From contig NZ_JABVED010000008.1 in the NCBI RefSeq assembly GCF_014323725.1, forward strand, positions 248,001 through 312,000: 64,000 nt of DNA. Reading direction: 5' to 3'. Source of the DNA: Actinokineospora xionganensis. GTDB lineage: Bacteria > Actinomycetota > Actinomycetes > Mycobacteriales > Pseudonocardiaceae. Shown in pieces: positions 17,756 through 25,272 of the stretch. Made by a program: the position numbers and the translations under genes. The notes beneath the pieces were generated by a model that ran no database searches, was not told where the DNA came from, and was given only the letters and a program-made list of their open reading frames with translations. Every line of letters starts with the position of its first letter. Position 1 is the first letter of the stretch.

Positions 17756-18927
17756 GACGTTTCCTCTCGGGTGATTTCACGTGGTCGTGCGCGGAACAGG
17801 CCGGTGAGCCGCCTGCCGATCGCCGCGAGACCGCCGGGCTCGAACAGCACGACGACCACGATCGCCGCGCCATAGATGAAGGAGCTGACCAGGATCGGGG
17901 TGAGCCCGCCGCCGCCGGTCTCGCCGAACCAGCCGAGGTCGCCGGAGAACAGGGTGAGCGCCTGCGGCAGCCCGTTGACGATGAGCGCGCCGACCACCGC
18001 GCCGGGAACGGAGCCGAGACCGCCGATGATCACCATGGCGAGGAAGGCGATGGACACGTTGATGCCGTACGTGCCGTACTCGCTCTCGTCGGGTTTGAGG
18101 ATGTCGAACCAGAGCACGGTCATCACCCCGGCCAGCCCGGCGAACGCCGAGGAGACCGCGAAAGCACCGGCTTTCGCCCGCGCCACGCCCACACCCATCG
18201 CGGTGGCGGCGGCCTCGTTGTCGCGCACAGCCCGCCAGGACCGGCCGACCCGGCCGCGGACCGCGCCGCGGGCGAGGACGAACGCGATGGCGGTGAGGAC
18301 CAGGAACAAGTACCAGATGCGTTCGGCCTGCCGGATCGGCACGCCGAGCACCTCGATTTCGGGGCCGCCGTTGGAGAACGGGAAGCCGAACAGCTCGAAG
18401 GTCGCGGGGGTGCGGCCGGTCGAGGTGCCGCCGGTCAGCGAGTCCAGGGACTGTCCGAAGTAGAGCCCGAGGAAGACCAGCGACAGCGACGCCACGCCGA
18501 GGTAGATCCCGCGCAGCCGCCCGGCGACCGGGGCGAACGCCAGGCCCACGAGTGCCGAGATGAGTACCGCGCCCATCAGGGCCAGACCGGGGTCCAATCC
18601 GAGGCCGATGACCCGCTCCTCGTCGGTCGGTCCCGCAAGGACGGTGTAGGCGGTGGCGCCCACGAGTAGGAAGAAGGCGTGCGCCAGGGAAAGCTGGCCT
18701 GCCTGTCCGGTGAGGAGGGTCAGGCCGATGGCGCCGACCGCGCCGATCATCATGTACTGACCGGCCTTGAGCCAGGCGGTGTCGATGTAGAGCGGCAGCG
18801 CGGCCAGCAGCACCGCCAACGCGATCCACGCGGCGGCGCGGACCAGCCGGGCCGGGGAACGCCGCGGCCGGGTGGCGGGCGGCCCGGTGGGGATGAGAGT
18901 GGTGGTTTCCATGACGGCCTCAGACAC
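17752..18927 (-). CDS. livM: Branched-chain-type ABC transporter permease LivM
   Basis: The protein has 391 residues. It has a proline/arginine-rich cytoplasmic N-terminus, then about nine hydrophobic segments. It carries the family marks GQAGQLSLAHAFFLLVGAT near residue 75 and the cytoplasmic coupling loop RSWRAVRDNEAAATAMGV near residue 240, which contacts the ATPases. It pairs with LivH to form the membrane channel. The GTG start at 18927 overlaps the end of livH by 8 bp. Confidence 0.9.
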   Translation of the reverse strand: MSEAVMETTTLIPTGPPATRPRRSPARLVRAAAWIALAVLLAALPLYIDTAWLKAGQYMMIGAVGAIGLTLLTGQAGQLSLAHAFFLLVGATAYTVLAGPTDEERVIGLGLDPGLALMGAVLISALVGLAFAPVAGRLRGIYLGVASLSLVFLGLYFGQSLDSLTGGTSTGRTPATFELFGFPFSNGGPEIEVLGVPIRQAERIWYLFLVLTAIAFVLARGAVRGRVGRSWRAVRDNEAAATAMGVGVARAKAGAFAVSSAFAGLAGVMTVLWFDILKPDESEYGTYGINVSIAFLAMVIIGGLGSVPGAVVGALIVNGLPQALTLFSGDLGWFGETGGGGLTPILVSSFIYGAAIVVVVLFEPGGLAAIGRRLTGLFRARPREITREETS

Positions 18928-19798
18928 GGGTGCTCTCCCTTGTGCCGAACAACCCCGACGGCCGGGCCACCAGCACGACCAGCATCACCAGGAAGACGGC
19001 GGACTTGGAGAAGTCGAAGGAGATGTACTGGGCGGACAGGGCTTCGGTCAGGCCGACGACCAGCCCGCCCACCACTGCGCCCGCGGTGGAGTCCAGGCCG
19101 CCGAGGATGGCGGCGGGGAACGCGGCCAGCGCGATCGAGTGGGTGCCGCGGGACAGGCCGGAGCCGGAGAAGTCTTGGGTGGCGATGAACAGGACCGCCA
19201 CCCCGGCGAGCAGACCGGCGACCAGCCACGCCGTGGCGGTGACCCGGGAGGAGCGGATGCCCATGAGGGCGGCGGCTTCCCGGTTCTCGGCCTGGGCGCG
19301 CATGGCCACACCCCAGTCGGAGTAGCGGAACGCGAGGAAGAACGCGGTGACAAGAACCGCGCCGACGCCGATCGCGACCAGGTGCGTGCGGAACAGGGTC
19401 AGCCCGCCGACCTGGATCGGCTGCGCGTCCCACGCCTCGCCGAGGAATGGCACGGTGACACCGAGGCGGCGCACGATCTCCTCGGTGATGATCACGTCGA
19501 GCCCGATCGTGAGCAACGCCAGACTGTTCGCGTCGGCCAGTTTCGACCGGGACAGCAGCAGCCGCTCGACGAGAATCGCGAGCAGTCCGGCCGACACGAT
19601 CCCGACCACCGCCGCGCCGACCCAGCCGAGGCTGTCGCGGGTCACCACCACGAGGTAGCCGCCGACCAGCACCAGCGAGCCGTGGGCGAAGTTCACCACC
19701 TCGGTCGCCTTGAAGATGACCACGAAGCCCAGGGCAAGCAGTGCGAACACCGCGCCCTTGCCCACCCCGTTGACCACCAGCTGCAGGAATGTCTCCAT
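18920..19798 (-). CDS. livH: Branched-chain-type ABC transporter permease LivH
   Basis: The protein has 292 residues with about eight membrane segments. It starts with FLQLVVNGVGKGAVFALLAL and has NFAHGSLVLVGGY in the second segment region and the coupling loop AMRAQAENREAAALMGI, all typical of LivH. It shares one base with the stop of livG and overlaps livM by 8 bp, so the five transporter genes are tightly coupled. Confidence 0.9.
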   Translation of the reverse strand: METFLQLVVNGVGKGAVFALLALGFVVIFKATEVVNFAHGSLVLVGGYLVVVTRDSLGWVGAAVVGIVSAGLLAILVERLLLSRSKLADANSLALLTIGLDVIITEEIVRRLGVTVPFLGEAWDAQPIQVGGLTLFRTHLVAIGVGAVLVTAFFLAFRYSDWGVAMRAQAENREAAALMGIRSSRVTATAWLVAGLLAGVAVLFIATQDFSGSGLSRGTHSIALAAFPAAILGGLDSTAGAVVGGLVVGLTEALSAQYISFDFSKSAVFLVMLVVLVARPSGLFGTRESTRV

Positions 19799-20598
19799 CA
19801 GGCGTCCTCCGATCCGCTGCCCAGGTACGCCTTGACCACTTCGGGATCGGCCTGAACCTCCGACGGCGTGCCGTCGGCGATCCGCTTGCCGAAGTCGAGC
19901 ACCGTCACCCGGTCGGCGATGCCCATGACGAGGTTCATGTCGTGTTCCACCAACAGAATCGAGATCCCCAGCGCGTCGCGCAGGTCCCGGATCGTGGCGG
20001 CCATCTCGGCGGTCTCCACGGCGTTCATGCCCGCGGCGGGCTCGTCGAGCAGCAACAGCGTCGGCTCGATTGCCAGCGCCCTCGCCACGTCCGTCCGCTT
20101 GGCCGCGCCGTAGGACAGGGCCGCGACGGGGGCGTGCAGGACCTTGCCGAGACCGAGGAACTCGCAGATCTCCACGGCGCGCTCGGTGTGCCTGCGTTCC
20201 TGCCTGACCGTCCAGGGGAGACGCAGGCCGCAGGAGAGGAAGCCGCCGGTGGTGAGGGCGTGCCTGCCGAGCATGACGTTGTCCAGAACGGTGGAATGCG
20301 GGGAGAGCGCGGTGTTCTGGAAGGCGCGACCGATCCCGAGCTTGGCCAGCCGGTGTGGCCGTTGGCCGGTCAGCTCGGTGTCCCCGAACCGGACGCGGCC
20401 GGAGGTGGCGCGGTAGACGCCGCTGATCACGTTGAAACAGCTGGACTTACCCGCGCCATTGGGCCCGATCAACGCGTGCACGGTGCCGGGCTCGACGGTG
20501 AAGGACACATCGTCGAGCGCCCGGAGACCACCGAAGGCGAGGGTCACGGAGTCGACCTGAAGCTCAACCAGGTCCTCCCGCAGCGTCGGCGCGCTCAT
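19798..20598 (-). CDS. livG: ABC transporter ATP-binding protein LivG
   Basis: The protein has 266 residues. Walker A is GPNGAGKSS near residue 43, the Q-loop lies in RAFQNTALSP, the signature is LSYGAAKRTDVARAL (YGAAK, a variant of the usual YGxQR), Walker B is LLLLDEPAAGMN, and the switch His is in VEHDMNLV. The C-terminus AYLGSG is typical of LivG. Start ATG 20598 overlaps the livF stop (ATGA). Confidence 0.9.
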   Translation of the reverse strand: MSAPTLREDLVELQVDSVTLAFGGLRALDDVSFTVEPGTVHALIGPNGAGKSSCFNVISGVYRATSGRVRFGDTELTGQRPHRLAKLGIGRAFQNTALSPHSTVLDNVMLGRHALTTGGFLSCGLRLPWTVRQERRHTERAVEICEFLGLGKVLHAPVAALSYGAAKRTDVARALAIEPTLLLLDEPAAGMNAVETAEMAATIRDLRDALGISILLVEHDMNLVMGIADRVTVLDFGKRIADGTPSEVQADPEVVKAYLGSGSEDA

Positions 20599-21407
20599 GC
20601 CACCCACCTCGACAACCCACGCACCGCGGCCCGCTGCTCGGCAGCGCCGCGGGCCTCGGCTTCGGCGGTGGCTTCCGACTCGGCGTGGCCGCCCAGGTAC
20701 AGGCGTTGCACGTCATCGCTTGCCGACAGGTCGGCCGCCGTGCCCGACAGCGCCGTGCGACCGGTCTCCAGGACCACGGCGTGGTCGGCGACCCGCAGGG
20801 CCATCACCGCGTTCTGCTCGACCAGCACCACCGCCGTCCCCTGCGCGTGGATCTCACGGATGATCTCGCCGATGCGGTCGACGATCTTCGGCGCCAACCC
20901 CAGCGACGGTTCGTCGAGCAGCAGCAGTTTGGGCGCCGACATCAGGGCGCGCCCGATCGCGAGCATCTGCTGCTCCCCGCCCGACAGCAGGCCCGCGCGC
21001 TGTTTGGCGCGTTCGGCCAGCACGGGGAACAGTTCGTGGACCCGAGCACGCGCGAGAGTCCGCGCCTGCGCTGTGCGGGCGCCGATGCCACCCGCCCGCA
21101 GGTTCTCCTCCACGCTCATCCGGGCGAACACCTGCCTGCCCTCCGGCACCCCCACGACACCGAGCCGGACGATCTCCGCCGGGTCCAGCCGGTCGATCCG
21201 CCTGCCCGCGAACTCGACCTCGCCCGCCACGACCGACCCGCGGTGCAGGCGCAGCGTCCCGGAGATCGTTCTGAGCAAAGTGGACTTTCCGGCGCCGTTG
21301 CTGCCCAGCACGGCCAGCACACTGTCGGCGGCGATCTGGAGATCGACTCCGTGCAGGGCGGCCACCGAACGGCCGTAGCGCACTCGCAGGTTCCGCACGA
21401 CCAGCAA
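20595..21407 (-). CDS. livF: ABC transporter ATP-binding protein LivF
   Basis: The protein has 270 residues from the chosen start. Walker A is GSNGAGKST, signature LSGGEQQMLAIGRAL, Walker B LLLLDEPSLGLAP and switch VEQNAVMAL. The start is chosen at TTG 21407 because GAGGAGG lies five bases upstream and the product then begins like other LivF proteins (LVVRNLRVRYG); an upstream GTG at 21437 would bury that site. The C-terminus carries an unusual Ala/Glu-rich extension of about 35 residues. It is the first gene of the operon, and its promoter region faces the histidine kinase gene. Confidence 0.88.
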   Translation of the reverse strand: MLVVRNLRVRYGRSVAALHGVDLQIAADSVLAVLGSNGAGKSTLLRTISGTLRLHRGSVVAGEVEFAGRRIDRLDPAEIVRLGVVGVPEGRQVFARMSVEENLRAGGIGARTAQARTLARARVHELFPVLAERAKQRAGLLSGGEQQMLAIGRALMSAPKLLLLDEPSLGLAPKIVDRIGEIIREIHAQGTAVVLVEQNAVMALRVADHAVVLETGRTALSGTAADLSASDDVQRLYLGGHAESEATAEAEARGAAEQRAAVRGLSRWVA

Positions 21408-21531
21408 GGGGACCTCCTCGTCGCGATGTGGCGGCACTCACATCGGCTTGGGTGTTGCGGCTATGTTGCTTACCGGCCGCGCCCGGCCACACCCCCAGAT
21501 GGAGAGGTGTACGAATTGCCTACGGCGTGCC

Positions 21532-22725
21532 ATGGTTTCCGTTGTGTCGGCCGAACACCGGGTGAACGCGCAGCGAGCGATCGAGCAGGAATCCGTGCTC
21601 GAGGCGCTGCTCCGAGAGCGCGACGGGCTGCTCGGAACGCTCGACCGCGTGGTCACGCTGCACGGCACGGCCCGGCTCATCCGCGACACCATCGGCGTCG
21701 ACGCCGCGTTCATCGCCGACCTCGACAACTCCGACCGCGCCGTCATCCGCTGGCTCGCGGGCAACAAGACCAACTCGCTGCAGAACCTGGCCGTGCCCCG
21801 CGGGCAGGGTGTCGGCGGCACCGTGCTGGCCCTCGGCAGGCCGATGCAGGTCAGCGACTACGTCCAGTCCTCGGCGATCACCCACCAGTTCGACGAGCAG
21901 GTCAGCGGCGAGGGCATCTCGGCGATACTGGCCGTGCCGATCATCGACCCGTTCGCCTCCAAGATCGTCGCGGTCGCCTACGCCGCGATGCGCACCTCGG
22001 CCCGGTTCGGCGACGACGCGGTGGGCCGGATGGAGACGATCGCCGCGCAGGCGGCCAAGGCGCTGCACGTCGCGGACCAGGTGGAATCCACCCGGGACCG
22101 GGCGGTCTCCGCGGAGCGGCAGCGGATGCAGGCCAACCTGCACGACTCCGTCGGCGCGATGCTGTTCTCCATCGGCGCGCAGGTGCGCGACTTGCACACC
22201 GCCGTCACCGACAACCCGGGCCTGACGAACCGGCTGACCCGCCTCGAACAGGAGGTGTCGGCGGCCTCGATCGCGCTGCGCGAGTCCCTGCTCGCCCTCT
22301 CGGAGTCGACTCCCGAGCGGGCGCTGCCCGTCGAGTTGGCGGAGCACTGCCGCTCCTTCGAGGCGCGCAGCGGCGTGCCCGCCCGGTTCGTCCAGCTCGG
22401 GGACCTGCGCCCGCTCGACGCCGAGCGCACGTCGCTGCTGGTGTCGGTGGTGCGGGAGGGGCTGCTGAACGTCGAGAAGCACACGCAGGCCTACTACGTC
22501 GTGGTCAGCCTGAGCGCGACCGACGACGGCGTCCAGGTCGTCGTCGCCGACGACGGCACGCCCGATCCCACGGACGAGCCGGTGATGAGCTGCGGAATGG
22601 GCGTGCGCGCCCTGTCCGAGCGGGCCGCCCGCCTCGGCGGCCGGGTCAGCCTCGTCCGCGACGAGGACGGCGGCACCACTTTGCGCGCGTGGCTGCCGGG
22701 CGTCGAGAAGCGCCCACCGGCATGA
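21532..22725 (+). CDS. GAF-domain sensor histidine kinase (NarL-type partner)
   Basis: The protein has 397 residues from the chosen start. A short coiled segment precedes a GAF sensor domain (about residues 40-165, with GQGVGGTVLA and ILAVPIID). A HisKA_3 dimerisation helix follows, with the phospho-accepting His in ERQRMQANLHDSVGAML, and then a HATPase_c domain (VREGLLNVEKH N-box, VADDGTP, GMGVRALSERAARLGG). No membrane segment is present, so it senses a cytoplasmic ligand or redox state. ATG 21532 is the last reasonable start; 21463 and 21499 are alternatives and none has a clear ribosome-binding site. It is divergent from the Liv operon, which it probably controls with the next gene. Confidence 0.85.
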   Translation: MVSVVSAEHRVNAQRAIEQESVLEALLRERDGLLGTLDRVVTLHGTARLIRDTIGVDAAFIADLDNSDRAVIRWLAGNKTNSLQNLAVPRGQGVGGTVLALGRPMQVSDYVQSSAITHQFDEQVSGEGISAILAVPIIDPFASKIVAVAYAAMRTSARFGDDAVGRMETIAAQAAKALHVADQVESTRDRAVSAERQRMQANLHDSVGAMLFSIGAQVRDLHTAVTDNPGLTNRLTRLEQEVSAASIALRESLLALSESTPERALPVELAEHCRSFEARSGVPARFVQLGDLRPLDAERTSLLVSVVREGLLNVEKHTQAYYVVVSLSATDDGVQVVVADDGTPDPTDEPVMSCGMGVRALSERAARLGGRVSLVRDEDGGTTLRAWLPGVEKRPPA

Positions 22726-23342
22726 CGATCCGGATCATGGTGGTCGACGACCACCCGGTCGTCCGCGACGGCGTCTCCCTCCTGCTGCGCTCGGACCCGG
22801 CGATGCAACTCGTCGGCGCGGCCGAGTCCGGCCGGACCGCGATCGAGCGGATCGTCGAGCTGGCCCCGGATCTGGTGCTGCTGGACCTGCGGATGCCCGA
22901 CATGCTCGCCCCGGAGGTGATCATCGAGCTGCGCAAGGTCCAGCCCAGCGCCCGCATCGTCGTGTTCACCGCGCACAGCGACCACCAGGGTCTGCGGGCG
23001 GCGCTGGAGGCGGGCGCCAACGGCTGCCTGCTCAAGGACGTGGCGGGCACCGACCTGGTCTCCGCTCTCCGCCGGGTTCTCCGCGACGAACGCGTCATCG
23101 ACCCGAGAATCCTGCCCAGCGCCGATGTCCAGTCCGACGCCCTGGCCCGCAGCGGCCTGACCCGACGCGAATACGAGGTCCTGCGACTGGCCGCGCAGGG
23201 CCAGACCAACCCGGAGATCGCGGAGTCGACCGGCCTGACGCGCAACACGGTGAAGACGTACTTGCAGGCCGCGTTACACAAGCTCGGTGCCCGGAATCGG
23301 GTGGAGGCCATCAGCAAGGCGAGTGAGGCCGGGCTGCTCTAG
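22722..23342 (+). CDS. NarL/LuxR-family response regulator
   Basis: The protein has 206 residues. The receiver domain has the acidic pair in VVDDHP, phospho-acceptor Asp in LVLLDLRMPD, the Thr of VVFTAHSD and Lys in CLLKDV. A C-terminal LuxR-type helix-turn-helix covers LTRREYEVLRLAAQGQTNPEIAESTGLTRNTV. It overlaps the kinase gene (ATGA), so the two form a two-component system. Its TAG stop lies inside a CTAG that is also the left boundary of a 30-bp inverted-repeat element. Confidence 0.92.
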   Translation: MTIRIMVVDDHPVVRDGVSLLLRSDPAMQLVGAAESGRTAIERIVELAPDLVLLDLRMPDMLAPEVIIELRKVQPSARIVVFTAHSDHQGLRAALEAGANGCLLKDVAGTDLVSALRRVLRDERVIDPRILPSADVQSDALARSGLTRREYEVLRLAAQGQTNPEIAESTGLTRNTVKTYLQAALHKLGARNRVEAISKASEAGLL

Positions 23343-23368
23343 TGGCCCGTCCAGGAACGTGCCACTAG
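23339..23368. repeat. 30-bp miniature copy of the CTAG-flanked inverted-repeat element
   Basis: CTAG is present on both sides (23339-23342 and 23365-23368) of 22 bases that begin TGGCCCGTCCAGGAACGT and end GCCA. The first 18 bases match the terminal repeat of the 168-bp copies at 32625 and 51768, and the rest of the element is missing. The outer TAGTGGC / GCCACTA arms can pair, so the transcript could fold just after the response-regulator stop codon. Confidence 0.75.
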
Positions 23369-23439
23369 GTCCTGTCCTGTGAGTCCAATGCGCTTGCCAT
23401 GGCGAGGATCATTCGAACCATGTGCAAGAGGACGTACCC

Positions 23440-24246
23440 ATGAGAGCGCGCCTGCGCGAGATCGCGCGCAGCACCGAAGACATCGTCCACACCGGACACT
23501 ACCGGTCCCCGCTGGGGCGCGAGGTCACCTTCGCGGCCGAACTCGCGATCGCGCTGGCGGGCACCCGGCTCTATGGCCCGGACCCGGTCCCGGTGCCGCG
23601 CCTGGACCACGATCGGCCCACCCGCGTCGAGGTGACCGGCGAGGGCAGCATCCAAGCCGCGCACCGGCTGTCGGCCAAACCAGACCCGTTGGCGGTGCTC
23701 AACTTCGCCTCCGCCCGCAACCCCGGTGGCGGCTACCTCAACGGGGCGCAGGCACAGGAGGAAGCGCTGTGCCGGGACTCGGCCCTGTACACAACCCTGT
23801 TGCGCGCGCCCGAGTTCTACGCCCACCACCGCGCGAGCCGCGACGCCTTCTACACCGACCGGGTGATCCACTCCCCTGGTGTGCCGGTGTTCCGCGACAG
23901 CCAGGGCGAGTTGTTGGAAACCCCCTTCACAGCGGGCTTCCTGACCTCCCCCGCACCCAACGCGGGCGTCATCCGACGGGAGTCGCCGGACGAAGCGCAC
24001 CGCATCCCCGCCGTCCTCGCGAGCCGCGCGGAGCGGATCCTCGAAGTGGCCGCCGCCAACGACTACCGCCGCCTGGTCCTCGGGGCGTGGGGCTGCGGCG
24101 TGTTCCAGAACGACCCCGCGCTGGTGGCGGGCACGTTCCGCGACCTGCTCACGGGCCGGTTCGCCGGTCACTTCGACGAGGTCGTCTTCGCCGTCCTCGA
24201 CCGCACCGGCGCAGTCCGCGAGACGTTCGCCCGGACATTCGCCTAG
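23440..24246 (+). CDS. TIGR02452-family protein (bacterial PARG-like macro domain)
   Basis: The protein has 268 residues. The poly(ADP-ribose) glycohydrolase signature GGG followed by QEE is visible as NPGGGYLNGAQAQEEALCR near residue 100, preceded by LNFASA. The macro-fold phosphate loop GAWGCGVFQND appears near residue 215. Bacterial PARG-type proteins remove ADP-ribose chains or bind ADP-ribose. The start at 23440 has an AGAGGA site. The gene stands alone and ends in a CTAG that it shares with the convergent OsmC gene (both use TAG). Its partner ADP-ribosyltransferase is not in the window. Confidence 0.85.
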   Translation: MRARLREIARSTEDIVHTGHYRSPLGREVTFAAELAIALAGTRLYGPDPVPVPRLDHDRPTRVEVTGEGSIQAAHRLSAKPDPLAVLNFASARNPGGGYLNGAQAQEEALCRDSALYTTLLRAPEFYAHHRASRDAFYTDRVIHSPGVPVFRDSQGELLETPFTAGFLTSPAPNAGVIRRESPDEAHRIPAVLASRAERILEVAAANDYRRLVLGAWGCGVFQNDPALVAGTFRDLLTGRFAGHFDEVVFAVLDRTGAVRETFARTFA

Positions 24247-24674
24247 ACCAGTGTCGCGTCCAGTTCGATCTTCACGCCGGTCAGCGCGGCCGACACGGGG
24301 CACGTCTCCTTGGCCTGCTCGGCGACCTCAAGGAACTTCGCCTTGTCGGCGCCCGGCACCTCGGCCCGCACGGTCAGCAGAATCCCCGTGATCCCGAATC
24401 CGGCGCCGACCTTCCCGAACCCCACCTTCGCCGAGGTCTCCATCCGGGTCGGCGGCATCCCGGCGCGGGCCAGCAGGGCCGAGAACTGCATGCAGTAACA
24501 GGACGAGTGGGCGGCCGCGATCAGCTCCTCGGGGCTGGTCTTCCCACCGGGTTCCTCGGTCCGGGCGGGCCAGGACACACCGAAGGAACCCAGGCCCGAG
24601 CTGTCCAGGTTCACCGTGCCCGACCCGCTCGCCAGGTCACCAGTCCACTTCGCGGTCGCCGTGCGGTCGGTCAT
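24243..24674 (-). CDS. OsmC-family peroxiredoxin-like protein
   Basis: The protein has 143 residues with the two redox Cys of the OsmC/Ohr fold, in AAHSSCYCMQFS and KETCPVSAAL, and the closing VKIELDATLV strand. It fits the OsmC branch (GKTSPEELIAAAHSSC) more than Ohr. These dimeric thiol peroxidases reduce organic hydroperoxides. It is convergent with the PARG-like gene with a 4-bp overlap, and lies 25 bp downstream of a small membrane-protein gene on the same strand. Confidence 0.9.
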   Translation of the reverse strand: MTDRTATAKWTGDLASGSGTVNLDSSGLGSFGVSWPARTEEPGGKTSPEELIAAAHSSCYCMQFSALLARAGMPPTRMETSAKVGFGKVGAGFGITGILLTVRAEVPGADKAKFLEVAEQAKETCPVSAALTGVKIELDATLV

Positions 24675-24699
24675 GTCCGCGCTCCCTTCGTCGATGCGG

Positions 24700-24939
24700 T
24701 CACCGACCAGCGTTGGACACCGGACCCGCCTTGTCCACTCGACCGGGCGAAAGCGCGAGGAAGGCGGTCGGCAGGGCCAGGACGACCGCGCCGACCAGCA
24801 TCCAGAACCCGAGGCCGACCCCGGACGAGGATTCCATGATCGCGCCGACCGGACTGTCGACCGGACTGTCGACCGGACTGTCGACCGGACTGTCGACCGG
24901 CTGGAACGCCTCCTCCCAGCTCACCACCTGGGTGGTCAC
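24700..24939 (-). CDS. Small membrane protein with VDSP tandem repeats
   Basis: The product has 79 residues. Residues 14-31 are four copies of the tetrapeptide VDSP, encoded by a perfect 12-bp tandem repeat. One hydrophobic segment follows (FWMLVGAVVLALPTAFLALS) and then a short basic tail. The GTG start at 24939 has GGGAG upstream. No family was recognised. It could be co-transcribed with the OsmC gene. Because the IS relic begins about 10 bp upstream of the start, its promoter may be lost or IS-derived. A real gene is plausible but not certain. Confidence 0.45.
   Translation of the reverse strand: MTTQVVSWEEAFQPVDSPVDSPVDSPVDSPVGAIMESSSGVGLGFWMLVGAVVLALPTAFLALSPGRVDKAGPVSNAGR
24847..24900. 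repeat. 12-bp tandem repeat, 4.5 copies
   Basis: The unit GACCGGACTGTC is repeated four times without change, plus half a unit. The unit length is a multiple of three, so copy-number change would add or remove VDSP units of the small membrane protein without shifting its frame. Confidence 0.9.
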
Positions 24940-24949
24940 CGTCGGCTCC

Positions 24950-25264
24950 CGCCCGACCGACCTCGGTGGTCGGGGTGGATCTTGGGATCAAGTCGCTGGC
25001 GGTGCTCTCGACCGGCGAGGGCATCGCCAACCCGAGGCACCTCGAAGTGGCGTTGCGGGAGCTGCGCAGGTTGCAGCGGCAGGCCGCCCGGCGGGTCGGC
25101 CCGGACCGGCGCACCCAGCAGGTCCCCTCGGGCCGTGGCGCAAAACGCAGGCTCGCATCCGGCGCCTGCACACGGCCGCCACGGGAACACCCGGCCACTA
25201 GGCCGGGCCAACGCCACACCGTAAGGTGACGGCTCACGACACGTTTTACACGGTTCGTGAACGG
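24950..25264 (+). mobile_element. Deleted IS605/IS1341-type relic
   Basis: This is a fragment of the same element type as 12477-13955, in the opposite orientation. It holds the RuvC-I region of TnpB (VVGVDLGIKSLAVLSTGEG to QAARRVGPDRR). A frameshift follows near 25130, so that WRKTQARIRRLHTA is read in another frame. It then jumps by internal deletion to the extreme 3' end, where ACGGCTCACGACA and CGTGAACGG match the other right end. All catalytic residues after the first Asp are gone. The right end stops at 25264, eight bp before the start codon of the GAF regulator gene, and even contributes to its GGAGA ribosome-binding site. Confidence 0.75.
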
Positions 25265-25272
25265 AGACGCTC

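Noticed and set aside
24847-24900. Tandem repeat considered as a CRISPR array
   Set aside because: The units are 12 bp, directly abutting and without spacers.
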